Program-made: the position numbers and the translations under genes
Origin: Omphiscola glabra
Lineage: Eukaryota; Mollusca; Gastropoda; Lymnaeidae
Assembly (NCBI GenBank): GCA_964017045.1
Contig: OZ024808.1
Coordinates: 11,624,284-11,688,283 of the forward strand
Length of the DNA stretch: 64,000 nt
Direction: 5' to 3'
Shown: piece after piece, positions 11,470 through 22,394 of the stretch
How the letters are laid out: the number at the start of each line of letters is the position of its first letter
Position numbering within the stretch: the first letter of the stretch is position 1
The notes under the pieces: model-generated
What the model saw: the letters and a program-made list of their open reading frames with translations, nothing else
Databases searched by the model: none
Told to the model about the DNA's origin: nothing

Positions 11470-11912
11470 TCAACAAATCAGTCCGAACAGGTCATACTAA
11501 ACAGGTCGGCCACAACAGGTCCGTCACAACAGGTCAGGAGCAAAAGGCCACGCAAAACAGATCCGGACCTACAGGTCTAGCCCAACTGGTAAACCCAAAA
11601 GGTCTAGTGCAACAATTCTAACTTCGACTCAACGTATCCGACTCTCAGACCTGGTCAAGAAGACCCCATTGCCGACTCTCAGACCTGGTCAAGAAGACCT
11701 TATTGACGACTCTCAGACCTGGCCAAGAAGACCTTATTGACGACTCTCAGACCTGGCCAAGAAGACCTTATTGACGACTCTCAGACCTGGTCAAGAAGAC
11801 CTTATTGACGACTCTCAGACCTGGCCAAGAAGACCTTATTGCCGACTCTCAGACCTGGTCAAGAAGACCTTATTGCCGACTCTCAGACTTGGTCAAGAAG
11901 ACCCTATCTTGC
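11470..11912. repeat. Degenerate 'acaggtc' motif, then 34-bp minisatellite (~8 copies)
   Basis: Positions 11470-11610 carry irregular 'caacaggtc' motifs. From about 11637, 34-bp units containing 'gactctcagacctggtcaag' repeat with few changes ('ggcc' versus 'ggtc', 'gccgac' versus 'gacgac'). Confidence 0.9.
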
Positions 11913-12039
11913 TACGAAGCCAAACTCAAGATTTGACCATCGTGTCTACTACTGATACAAACATCCAGTGAACTGCTCGCCAAACTCAAATTTGACCAGC
12001 CTGTCTACTACCTACTGCTACAAACATCAAGTGATGCGC

Positions 12040-12315
12040 ACGCAATAATAATAATAATAATAAAGTTCATTTGAAAAATCACGCTTCATCCCCAAAGGCT
12101 CGAAGCGCGGTACAAAAACTAAGCTGGGAGATAATAACAAGCTGGAAAAGATTGTAGACATCATCATTCCAGCAGGTGTTTGCGAAATAGATGAGTTTTT
12201 AAATTTGTTTTGAAGGACTCCAGCGTCTGGCTGTTTTTGAGAGCGTCGGGAAGGGTGTTCCAAATGGTTGGGCCAGCAAATGCGAACGTGCGCTTTCCGT
12301 AAGTTTCACGTTTGT
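12040..12315 (-). mobile_element. 3' end of a CR1/Jockey-type LINE (ORF2 C-terminus, 3' UTR, TTA tail)
   Basis: The minus strand from 12315 to the TGA at 12164-12166 reads as a LINE ORF2 C-terminus. It includes FAFAGPTIWNTLPD, a serine/leucine linker, and LKTHLFRKHLLE before the stop. The W-N-x-L-P and F-K-x-x-L-K-x-x-L-F pattern is typical of CR1/Jockey-like elements. A 3' UTR follows ('gaagcgcggtac' on the reverse strand), ending in a (TTA)n-type tail at 12045-12062. The copy is 5'-truncated and lies in the same orientation as the PH-domain gene. Confidence 0.85.
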
Positions 12316-12489
12316 CATCGTCCCATTGTTGGGTCTCTGGCTGAGACCTCCTCCGAGACCTCCTATCAACAACGTTAAATAAAGTGTATAGCGAAGCTTC
12401 TCGCTGGGAGCAATAACATTTATTTATTTAAATGAACTATTGTCCACAACAAGACTCATATGAATGTGGAGAAACTTTTCATCGCATCC

Positions 12490-13612
12490 AGTTTTGGGGT
12501 TGTTGTTTTTTGTAGTTGTTTTTTTGTAGTTGTTTTTTGTAGTTGTTTTTTGTAGTTGTTTTTTGTAGTTGTTTTTTGTAGTTGTTTTTTGTAGTTGTTT
12601 TTTGTAGTTGTTTTTTTTTGTTGTTGTTTTTTGTAGTTTTTTTTTGTTGTTGTTGTTTTTGTTTTGTTTTTTGTTGTTGTTTTTTGTTGTTGTTGTTTGT
12701 TGTTGTTTTTTGTTGTTGTTTTTTCTTGTTGTTGTTTGTTGTTGTTTTTTGTTGTTGTTTTTTCTTGTTGTTTTTTGTTGTTGTTTTTTGTTGTTGTTTT
12801 TTGTTGTTGTTTTTTGTTGTTGTTTTTTGTTGTTGTTTTTTGTTGTTGTTTTTTTTTGTTGTTGTTTTTTGTTGTTGTTTTTTGTTGTTGTTTTTTGTTG
12901 TTGTTTTTTGTTGTTGTTTTTTTTTGTTGTTGTTTTTTGTTGTTGTTTTTTGTTGTTGTTTTTTGTTGTTGTTTTTTGTTGTTGTTTTTTTGTTTGTTTG
13001 TTTGTTTTTTGTTGTTTTTAGTTGTTGTTTTTTGTTGTTGTTGTTTTTTTGTTGTTTTTTGTTGTTGTTTTTTTTTTTTTTGTTTTTTGTTGTTGTTTTT
13101 TGTTGTTGTTTTTTGTAGTTGTTTTTTGTTGTTGTTTTTTCTTGTTGTTTTTTGTTGTTGTTTTTTTTTGTTGTTGTTTTTTGTTGTTGTTTTTTGTAGT
13201 TGTTTTTTGTTGTTGTTTTTTGTTGTTGTTTTTTGTTGTTGTTGTTTTTTTTTGTTGTTTTTTGTTGTTGTTTTTTGTTGTTGTTTTTTGTAGTTGTTTT
13301 TTGTTGTTGTTTTTTCTTGTTGTTTTTTGTTGTTGTTTTTTTTTGTTGTTGTTTTTTGTTGTTGTTTTTTGTAGTTGTTTTTTGTTGTTGTTTTTTGTTG
13401 TTGTTTTTTGTTGTTGTTTTTTGTTGTTGTTTTTTGTAGTTGTTTTTTGTAGTTGTTTTTTTCTTGTTGTTTTTTGTTGTTGTTTTTTGTTGTTGTTGTT
13501 TTTTGTTGTTGTTTTTTGTTGTTGTTGTTTTTTGTTGTTGTTTTTTGTAGTTGTTTTTTTGTTTGTTTTTTTTTTTTTTTGTTGTTTTTTGTTGTTGTTT
13601 CTTCTTGTTTTT
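12490..13612. repeat. ~1.1-kb T/G-only array, ~13-bp units
   Basis: The unit is near 'gttgttgtttttt', with early 'gtagttgtttttt' copies. The plus strand is almost entirely T and G, with scattered single A or C bases. Overlapping ORFs on both strands (Phe/Val/Cys or Lys/Asn/Thr/Gln only) are composition artefacts. On the strand transcribed for the PH-domain gene, this lies just downstream of the exon at 13946 as A/C-rich RNA. Confidence 0.95.
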
Positions 13613-13945
13613 TTGGTTAAAAGAATTCTGTTTATTGGAGATTTTATTTTAAAAAAACTATCAATATTTGATGCGGTTCCTTTTAAAGCAATAAACTCCA
13701 CAGCGTGCCTTCTTCTCTCCGCTGTCTCTCTGTTACTCACTCACTACCAAAAAACCATAACACCGAACAGCGTCATCACCCATTTCCCAAAATACGTCAC
13801 AAATACAAAGCACGTATGGCGACAGCTACACAAATAATCTCCACACCAAAAAACATGCAGTCACTGAAAAAATCATTTGACAGTATGCGAGAGTGAGAAA
13901 TGGGGAAAATGTCCCGCTAGAATGACCCCTTAGAGAATGTCCTAC

Positions 13946-14018
13946 CTGTAATGCCATCATCCATATCATCATAGACTCGTGGTTTTCTGCGGTCAGTAAT
14001 ATCTCCTTGCCGTCCACT
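13946..14018 (-). CDS. PH-domain gene, third coding exon (C-terminal helix)
   Basis: The exon is bounded by a TTTTTTTTAG acceptor (14020-14019) and a CAG|GTAGGA donor (13945-13940). Its first base completes the codon left open by the exon at 27845-28022. It then reads VDGKEILLTAENHESM and MIWMMALQ. This is the last beta-strand and C-terminal helix of a PH domain, with the invariant tryptophan at about residue 97. The exon is 73 nt and ends in phase 0, so at least one more exon must lie downstream (below 13946) or beyond the window. None was recognised there. Confidence 0.85.
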
Positions 14019-14589
14019 CTAAAAAAAATTATAAAAATAATAATATAATGATTGCAACCCGCAGGACTACATGACGGGGTGGGGGTGGGACGGAAGCAAC
14101 ACAAATTATCATTTTTAAAAAAAAGACAGTCAGTGACTGTTAGGAAGTCGGTGAACCGAACCGAGACAGTTTGATTATAATTGTACAAATCAATGAGCCA
14201 TCTATGTAGGACATCCTTCCGCCTTCGCGAGATGATGGAGTAGGTTATGTACACTTCAACAAATGGCTCACTAGGCCAGCCCTGGGATGGCCGTCTCGGC
14301 TGCATTTCTCGTAGGAGAATCTTGACTCCTGGTTAGATTAGACTTTCCGTGCTGTTCTTTTTGTTGCAAGGGCTTCGTTTCGTGCATCTACATGCCTTTT
14401 TTTGACTCATTTATCCACTGCTTATTCGCCTGCTGGAACGTTGTTCAGCAATGATCGCCCATTCGTTGATTTCAATGTTGGCTCCCCGCGTGCTCCTATT
14501 GCAAACATACACCATCTACTTACCTGATAGTATTGCAAATTTAAGGTGAGAGGTCGTCGCATTGGCGGAAGCCGCGTGCTAGGTCTTAA
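14019..14589. other. Intron sequence of the PH-domain gene
   Basis: Start of the 13.8-kb intron (14019-27844) next to the third exon. No further exon, TIR or RNA gene was seen in this part. Confidence 0.6.
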
Positions 14590-14797
14590 ACACCCAGGCG
14601 TGCCAAGTGTTGACACGCAGGCGTGCCAAGTGGGGACACTGAGGCGTGCCAAGTGGGGACACTGAGGCGTGTCAAGTGGGGACACTGAGGCGTGCCAAGT
14701 GTGGACACTAAGGCGTGCCAAGTGGGGACATTGAGGCGTGCCAAGTCTAAACACTCAGGCGTGCCAAGTCTAAACACTCAGGCGTGCCAAGTCTAAC
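14590..14797. repeat. 23-bp minisatellite, ~9 copies
   Basis: The unit contains 'aggcgtgccaagtggggac'. Later copies change to 'aagtctaaacactc', giving two sub-types in order along the array. Confidence 0.93.
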
Positions 14798-15282
14798 CGC
14801 CCCATTTTCGGGGTCAGTGGGTTATTGTTCCCAAAAGATAAGCCCCACATTTCGATATTGTGCAAAGAAAAAAGCGTATTTGAAAATGCATAATAGTGAT
14901 ATTTCCGTGTGTGGGGGATTGCGTTTGTGACTGGGGAGGGGGGTGTCACCATTTCTTAATAAACAAGTCAGACGCACGCACACACACACACACACTAATT
15001 CACCCCAGCCTTAGGTAAGCTATAAAACAACCAATTCTACACTGAACTGACCCCCTACCGCCCCCTCCTCCCACCAACCTTCCTTCCAAAAGAGTGAGTG
15101 TGTGGGAGCTCTTAGCCCCATCCATATTATTGCCATCATAGGATGTCCCTACAACCAGACCAATAAACTACGGCATTTATGTCACATAAAATATGTCAGC
15201 TCTTCACAGAAATGGACTTGTTGTCCGATAACATGTCACATTCCGTTAAAGTCAACGTGATTTAGTTATAGTAAGTTGTTAT
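14798..15282. other. Intron sequence; short (CA)n
   Basis: A (CA)n tract lies at about 14975-14995. No exon or element end was recognised. Confidence 0.45.
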
Positions 15283-15880
15283 GTTGTGGTCAAGCCGGCA
15301 GGTGGGCATCTATGACCATATGATGGCATACGGCATGTTGTGGTAAAGTCGGACCGCGGGCATCTATGACCATATGATGGCATATGGCATGTTGTAGTCA
15401 AGCCGGCCGGCGGGTATCTATGACCATAGAATGCCATATGGCATGTTGTGGTCAAGCCGGCCGGCGGGTATCTACGACCATAGGATGCCATATGGCATGT
15501 TGTGGTCAAGTCGGACGGCGGGCATCTATGACCATATGATGGCATACGGCATGTTGTAGTCAAGCCGGCAGGCGGGCATCTATGACCATATGATGCCATA
15601 TGGCATGTTGTGGTCAAGCCGGCCGGCGGGTATCTACGACCATATGATGCCATGAGGCATGTTGTGGTCAAGCCGGCCGGCGGGTATCTATGACCATAGA
15701 ATGCCATATGGCATGTTGTGGTCAAGCCGGCCGGCGGGTATCTACGACCATAGGATGCCATATGGCATGTTGTGGTCAAGTCGGACGGCGGGCATCTATG
15801 ACCATATGATGCCCTATGGCATGTTTTGGTCAAGCCGGACGGTGTGGATCTATGACCATTTGGCACATTGTGGTCAAGCC
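15283..15880. repeat. 54-bp minisatellite, ~11 copies, palindromic core
   Basis: Units contain 'gttgtggtcaagccgg' and 'tctatgaccatatgatg', with the palindrome 'gccatatggc'. Sub-types alternate (ccggccgg versus tcggacgg; tatc versus catc), suggesting a higher-order repeat. The unit is 18 codons, so long ORFs appear on both strands. The array decays into degenerate copies up to about 16030. Confidence 0.94.
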
Positions 15881-16030
15881 GTACGGCGTGCACCTATGTC
15901 CAGATGTTATCTTGTGGTAAGGCCGGCCTGCACGTATGACAAGATGTTATCTTTCTGGTTAAGTCGGTGTATATCTATGTCAAAGTTATGGTCAAGTTTG
16001 TGTGTTTGTCTTGCCAGGTATTACGAGTCC

Positions 16031-16809
16031 AGCCGGCCAGTTGCCCAGTGTTCTACATGCACAGTTTGAGATAACTTTGCCAAGGGTCGATATTGTGCCA
16101 TGCAATTGTCAAGGCTCCAAGATGTCCTTAGGACACATGTCTAAATAAAGTTGAAATGTCAACAGGAAAAATTTCGATGTAAAGTTGATACGTCAACAAT
16201 ACAAATTTCTATGTAAAGTTGAAATGTCAACATGATTTTATGTACAATACCCATGGATCAAACTTGGCGGTAACATTTATGGTCACGTGCAGACCTTGTA
16301 CATTGTGAAGTGGGGTCAGGGGCGCCTCAGGGGGGTTGTCAGTGGTGGGACTAAATTAGATGACATCGAAAACGGCCATGCGCCAAAACCAGCAAACATT
16401 TTATTTAAGGGGGGGGTCTATCTTAAGATCATGCGGCGGCTAGAAAGTGGCTGGATCTGGGGAGGAACACGATGAGTGACGCCCCTGAATCCGTGTACAC
16501 ACACATACACACACACATATAATTACTCAATAACACGACAGCGGTAGCTGTTCAAAGTTGTCCTACATACGATCAATAAAATAACATGGTCGATACGAAG
16601 AAGTAAATTAATGCAACATGACAGAAGGTATGACGGAGGCTATGTGACATGAAGGGGGTGTCTGGGTATGAAGGGGTGTCGTGACATGAAGGGGTGCCAT
16701 GGTGTGAAGGGATATGGTGAAAGGAAGGGGAGCCGTGCGATAGAGGGTGTCTTTATAACATGCGTTTTTAGTTCTAATTTTGACATAGCTCTTCATCGCT
16801 GAATCAACC
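16031..16809. other. Intron sequence; possible TIR element at 16317-16487
   Basis: Three 'taaagttgaaatgtcaaca'-like copies occur at about 16146-16232. 'caggggcgcc' at 16317 and 'gacgcccctg' ending at 16487 form short inverted ends around G-rich sequence. No target duplication is visible, so this element call is weak. Confidence 0.35.
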
Positions 16810-17530
16810 AGTGAGTTCATTGACACAGCAAGTTATCTCATAACACAGCCATTGAGCTCGTTGACACAGCCAGTTAGCTCACTGACACAGCCAGGTATCT
16901 TATTGACAGCTAAGTAGCTCACTGGCACAACCAGTGGGTTCACTGACACAGCCAGTTGGCTCACTGATACAGCCAGTTAGCTCATTGACACAGCCAATTA
17001 GCTCATTAACACAGCCATTTGGCTCACTGACACAGCCAGTTATCTCATTGACACAGCCAGTTATCCCACTGACACAGCCAGTTATCACACTGACACAGCC
17101 AGTTATCACACGGACACAGCCAGTTATCACACGGACACAGCCAGTTGTCACACTGACACGGCCAGTTATCACACTGACACAGCCAGTTATCACACTGACA
17201 CAGCCAGTTATCACATCGACACAGCCAGTTATCACACGGACACAGCCAGTTATCACACTGACACAGCCAGTTGTCACACTGACACGGCCAGTTATCACAC
17301 TGACACAGCCAGTTATCACACTGACACAGCCAGTTATCACATCGACACAGCCAGTTATCACACTGACACAGCCAGTTATCACACTGACACAGCCAGTTGT
17401 CACACTGACACGGCCAGTTATCACACTGACACAGCCAGTTATCACACTGACACAGCCAGTTATCACATCGACACAGCCAGTTATCACACTGACACAGCCA
17501 GTTATCACATTGACACATCCAGTGAGCTCA
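16810..17530. repeat. 21-bp minisatellite, ~33 copies
   Basis: The core unit is 'gacacagccagttatcacact'-like (21 bp). The left third is diverged ('ttagctcattgac', 'ttggctcactgac') and the right two-thirds is nearly clean. A three-variant block (cactgac, cacggac, catcgac) recurs, indicating higher-order structure. Open frames on both strands reflect the 21-bp period. Confidence 0.96.
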
Positions 17531-18175
17531 AGCTGTCTCAGCCACTTTGTTATTTGAAGATAACAAAAAATCTTCTAGACAAACTGATTGAAGACTGACG
17601 GGCAAAATGTAAATGTTTTACTTGTGTAAAAAATATCACTGTTGTATGATGTGTTATATTAGTGGCTTGCAAAAAGAACCTTTGCACTACACATTAACAG
17701 CACACAGGACGAAAACTACACATTCAATAGAAACGACACATTCAACAGTAACTACACATTCAACCCATTTTATCACCTCGGCACATAATCGAACCACTGA
17801 ACACACTGTGCGTCTGCTTATAAATAACCCGAGCAAATAAAATAAAGAAATAATTACTGAAATTTTTAAATAATTTTTGTATGACTCCTTTAGTTAAATG
17901 TGTCCTCACATACAGCGTGCTCAACGGAAGTGGAAAAAAAAAGGTGGGGGGGGGGGGGTTGGGGTTAGGGCAATATTTCCAACAAAATAATTCATAAAAA
18001 TAATCGGTCCCAAACAGAATGTTATAAAAAGTTCATAACCCATTGAGAGTTCCTTCCCATGTTTGGTACAGATCCGTCTAGCCATGTAAAAAACATATGT
18101 GGAACAATTCCACCCACAAACATTCACTTGTATATGTATATTATATATATATGTATGATATGATATTGTAAGACT
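17531..18175. other. Intron sequence; short degenerate repeat
   Basis: Positions 17700-17765 hold about four 'actacacattcaaca'-like copies. A G-run lies near 17945. No exon was recognised. Confidence 0.5.
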
Positions 18176-18183
18176 CCCTAGAC

Positions 18184-18366
18184 CAGCGGTTCTCAACCTG
18201 TGGGTCGCGACCCCTTTGAGGGTCTAAGGACCCTTTCCCGGGGGTCACCTAAGACCATCGGAAAATACATATATTCTACAACGAAAATAATTTTGTGGAT
18301 GGCGGTCGCAACAATATGAGAAAATTTATTAAAGGCTCGCGGCATTAGGAAGGTTGAGAACCCCTG
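18184..18366 (+). mobile_element. SPIN-like hAT MITE, perfect 8-bp TSD
   Basis: Begins 'cagcggttctcaacctg' and 'tgggtcgcgacccc', and ends 'aaggttgagaacccctg'. The interior has 'cctaagaccatcggaaaa'. A perfect duplication, ccctagac, lies at 18176-18183 and 18367-18374. From memory these termini and the 'gaccatcggaaaa' block match SPIN-type hAT elements. At 183 bp it is non-autonomous. Confidence 0.9.
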
Positions 18367-18414
18367 CCCTAGACGCATCCTGCCATATTCTTGGCACAAG
18401 CGTCTCCCCTGGAT

Positions 18415-18482
18415 CAGCGTTCCCTCCAAAATGTGGCCCGCGGACCGGCGCCGGCCCGAAAGCCTTATGTGGCCGGTCCGCA
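18415..18482 (+). mobile_element. Possible hAT left terminus
   Basis: 'cagcgttccctccaaaatg' followed by 'tggcccgcggaccggc' resembles the start of another hAT MITE family. The partly self-complementary GGCCGG/CCGGCC boxes fit. No right end or target duplication was found. Confidence 0.4.
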
Positions 18483-18817
18483 CAACGTCAGGCGTCCAGA
18501 GACTTAATGAAAATATACTTGATCTTGTCTTGTTTCAAAACAGAATTGTTAAAAAAAAACAACCAAAAAAAACGAGACTGTACTCAACACAAAAGTACTC
18601 GGAGTTGTCCGCATCAAGATGACCATAGGAAGCTGACGTCACGTGCCTGATTGGAATGTTAAGAGATGGGAAACTGAGCAATGAAAATACCAGACAAAAC
18701 TGAGTCAAACCAATTGAATATTCCTCTTTCACGTTACACTGTCATTTTGCAAAGGACATCATGCTCTTCAAATTTTTTGTGTACGACTTGATGCAAACCA
18801 TAGCTGACCCTTCAACG

Positions 18818-18989
18818 CAGCGGTTCTCAACCGGTGGGTCGCAATTTCACAGGGGTCGCCTAAGACCATCGGAAAACACATCTTTACGAAGTAGCACCGA
18901 AAATAATTTAATGGTGGGGGGGGGGGGGTCACTACAACATGAGGAACTGTATTAAAGTTTCGCGGCATAAGGATGGTTGAGAACCACTG
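18818..18989 (+). mobile_element. SPIN-like hAT MITE, no clear TSD
   Basis: Begins 'cagcggttctcaaccggtg' and ends 'gatggttgagaaccactg', with 'cctaagaccatcggaaaa' inside and a G-run near 18915. It is closely similar to the copy at 18184 and in the same orientation, 450 bp away. The flanking 8-mers do not match. Confidence 0.88.
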
Positions 18990-19375
18990 TCCTAAAGCGA
19001 AGAAACCCTTTATCAGAAGGGAACGTTTTATCTCACCAATGACCTTTGACCATGGCCTACACTTTAATTTTTAAAAATTATTTTTGTTTAAATATATATT
19101 AACAGCTTGCATGGGCTGGAATTAGTTCATAGAGTCTCATCGAATTCAATGAACACGGACTAAAAGAAATATTATAGGATGAACGCGAGGCGAAATGAAA
19201 AGAACAATAATTAATAACTCAGGCAACTATTGCTGATGCAATGGGAAACATGTCCACCGGTACCTGGTGCAATGGGCATCATGTACAACGGTACCTGGTG
19301 CAATGGGCATCATGTACACCGGTCCGCCAAACGCTGCCCAAGATTTCCTAAGCCTCCGGGAAGTTACGACGCCTT
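18990..19375. other. Intron sequence with a 30-bp x3 repeat
   Basis: Positions 19238-19327 hold three 30-bp copies containing 'tgcaatgggcatcatgtaca'. The rest is unique-looking. Confidence 0.6.
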
Positions 19376-19715
19376 CTCACCTTAACCTCCTTTCAGCCCC
19401 TCCCTAAATCACCCTTCCACCTCCTTAACCTCCTTCCACCCCTCCCTAAACCCCCTTCCACCTCCTCCTTAACCTCCTGCCACCCCTCCATAACCCCTTC
19501 CACCTCGACCAAAAGCCCCTTTCGTCACTCCATAACCCTTTTCTATACCTCTCCCTATCCCCCCTTCTGTCCTCTCCCAAACTTCCTTCCCCCAAAGTCC
19601 CCATCTGCTCCCTTCCTAACCCCTTTCACCCCTCCCTAACTCCCTTCCGCCCCAACCTCCTTCCGCCTTCCCCCCCCCCCCGCGAAACCCCATTCCGCCC
19701 CCTCCCTTAACTCCT
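19376..19715. repeat. Pyrimidine-rich degenerate repeat
   Basis: Irregular 'cctccttccacccctcccta' copies give a strongly C/T-biased 340 bp on the plus strand. It includes a C-run near 19672. Confidence 0.75.
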
Positions 19716-21189
19716 TACTAAACAGAAAGATGTGGACCAAATCTGTTGTCACATCCAGCGAGCCCCATGGACTGCGCACCCACCGCCCCCACACTTGTCC
19801 TCACTATTGATTCACCAAAGGCCCCCCCCCCTTTTTTTCTCTCCCCCTTCCTCTCCCCCTTCCCTACCCACGAGTTTATCCAGCGTTATCCCTATGTTTG
19901 CCGTATATACAACTCTTGCAAACACGTTCGGTGAAAAAAAAACGTTCGGACACTAGTTTACAGTTGACAACGTCTGCTATTGGTGAGGCCCCCCTCCCTC
20001 AAGGAGATTTCATTTGATGAGGACGTAAGGCCATGAGTCGCGGGGGGGGGGGGGAAGGGGGGAAGAAATGGAACGAGGAGACAGAGGCGATGGAACCATT
20101 GTGTGTACTTTTGTTAACGTGTCGTAATGCGAGGAAACCCCCCCCCCCACCACCCAATCAGCGGTTTCACCGACCAGGGGCGTAGCGTGGGACATGCTAG
20201 AGATGCGGTTGCCCCCCCCCCCCCCCGGGGCGCATCATTCATCCAATGTAAATTATAAGACGATCTCTCACATTCACCTTTAGGGTTGTTGATCTTTTTA
20301 ATTTTTTTTTCGAGGAATTTGGGGGGGGGGGGGGGGTTGGACGGGTTGAGGCAAATTCAATGTAAAACTACCAGAAGACAAATCTTCACATGACCACTTG
20401 GGAATGTTTAAGACAACGAGAAAAAGAACAACACGTCCGGCTGTAAAATCAATTAGTGTTTTATTTCAATCAGGTCTAGCACATCCTGAATTGTATTCCC
20501 CCAACGATGAGAGTTATTGGCTCATGGTGTAAATTTAGACTCCCTTTTTCGTATCATGAGGGTCTGTAGTATTCATTGCAACTGCCGTTGGGAATAGGAA
20601 ATACTAGCCGGACAGCGATGAATTTCTTTTTTTTTTTACATCTTAATAATTGAAGTTTTTTTTTTTAAATCATATTTTAGAACAGTGTTATCAAAGAAGT
20701 AGCCAGGGTTAGTGCCATCCGGGTGGGGGGGGGGGGGGGAACCACTCCTTTCTCGCCCCCCCCCCTTTACTACGCCATTGAGGATGTCATTGGCATGGGC
20801 ATTAAAAATAAAAATGTTCACCATCGTTAAATCTAGAGAATATTTTATGTACGCAACAATTCGATTTTTTTTTTTTAAATTTGTTTTGTGTGGACATATT
20901 GATTGAGAGTTATATTATGTTTTTTAAAATTTTCATTGTTGCAGCCAGGGGGAGGGCAAGTGTCATGTGTACAGTGTTTCTTTCAGGAATCTCTTCGCTG
21001 GGTCAATACCACTCCCAACCCCAACGCCCCCCCCCCCCTTTCCGATGGAGCAAGATCACTGCCCACATTGGAAAAAAAATGTGTACAACAATAAAGCAAA
21101 TTGATTTTTTTTTAAACTCAATTTTCATAGTGACAACCCTTATTAAAAGAACAGTAGAGAGTCTTAAGGCGTCGTGGGCAGCTAGTAGA
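19716..21189. other. Intron sequence; homopolymer-rich
   Basis: C/G-runs lie near 19822, 20042, 20140, 20213, 20322, 20727, 20756 and 21028, and A/T-runs lie between them. A MITE-like left end ('caggggcgtagcgtggg') is at 20175. No exon was recognised. Confidence 0.45.
20692..20780. mobile_element. Short MITE remnant
   Basis: 'gtagccagggttagtgcc' near the left and 'tactacgccattg' at the right resemble the ends of the CAGTGGCGTAGC family. Only about 90 bp remain, mostly G- and C-runs. No target duplication is visible. Confidence 0.5.
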
Positions 21190-21390
21190 CGGTAATTGTC
21201 TTTAAGCAGTACAGGGCAATAGTCTTTAAGTAGTAGAGGGTAACTGTCCTTAATTAAGCAGTACAAGCTGATTGTCTCTAAGCGGTGCAGGGTTATTGTC
21301 TCTAAGCAGTACAGTCTGATTGTCTTTAAGCGGTGGCGGGTAAATGACGTTACGCAGTACAGGGTAATTGTCTTTAAGAGCGCACCACGC
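21190..21390. repeat. ~24-bp degenerate tandem repeat, ~8 copies
   Basis: Copies contain 'attgtctttaagcagtacag' with substitutions and small indels. Confidence 0.8.
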
Positions 21391-21524
21391 TATTGTGTCA
21401 CATATTTGTTTTAAAAGTGAAATAGAGTAGCCAGATATGCATTTCTTCAAGGTCGTTCAATTAGAAGTTCCGAATGTTCAAGACAAAGCTAACTCAATAA
21501 TTCTAATTCTAATTTTTGATGGGT

Positions 21525-22335
21525 TGAAATGGTGGTTGTTGGGCAATAAACATGGGTTGAAATGGTGGTTGTTGGGCAATAAACACGGGTTGAAATGGTG
21601 GTTGTTGGGCAATAAACATGGGTTGAAATGGTGGTTGTTGGGCAATAAACACTGGTTGAAATGGTGGTTGTTGGGCAATAAACATGGGTTGAAATGGTGG
21701 TTGTTGGGCAATAAACATGGGTTGAAATGGTGGTTGTTGGGCAATAAACATGGGTTGAAATGGTGGTTGTTGGGCAATAAACATGGGTTGAAATGGTGGT
21801 TGTTGGGCAATAAACATGGGTTGAAATGGTGGTTGTTGGGCAATAAACATGGGTTGAAATGGTGGTTGTTGGGCAATAAACATGGGTTGAAATGGTGGTT
21901 GTTGGGCAATAAACATGGGTTGAAATGGTGGTTGTTGGGCAATAAACATGGGTTGAAATGGTGGTTGTTGGGCAATAAACATGGGTTGAAATGGTGGTTG
22001 TTGGGCAATAAACATGGGTTGAAATGGTGGTTGTTGGGCAATAAACATGGGTTGAAATGGTGGTTGTTGGGCAATAAACATGGGTTGAAATGGTGGTTGT
22101 TGGGCAATAAACATGGGTTGAAATGGTGGTTGTTGGGCAATAAACATGGGTTGAAATGGTGGTTGTTGGGCAATAAACATGGGTTGAAATGGTGGTTGTT
22201 GGGCAATAAACATGGGTTGAAATGGTGGTTGTTGGGCAATAAACATGGGTTGAAATGGTGGTTGTTAGGCAATAAACATGGGTTGAAATGGTGGTTGCTA
22301 GGCAATAAACATAGGTTGATATGGCGGTTGCTAGG
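21525..22335. repeat. 33-bp minisatellite, ~24 copies
   Basis: Units contain 'gggttgaaatggtggttg' and 'ttgggcaataaacat', almost invariant. The last two or three copies are diverged ('ttgctaggcaat'). The 11-codon unit gives a 313-codon plus-strand ORF and a 287-codon minus-strand ORF. There is no composition or splice evidence for a protein. Confidence 0.97.
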
Positions 22336-22394
22336 TATCAAAAATTGGGAATCTGTCGAAAATAAATTTCTACCCTGAAAGCAGATACACTTCT

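Noticed and set aside
12582..13837. Phe/Val/Cys-only and Lys/Asn/Gln-only ORFs
   Set aside because: Pure consequence of a T/G-only repeat; no coding signal.
21437..22378. 313-codon plus-strand ORF (11-residue repeat) and opposing 287-codon ORF
   Set aside because: Both are re-readings of a 33-bp array. Openness on both strands follows from a period divisible by three. No start context, splice frame or recognisable domain.
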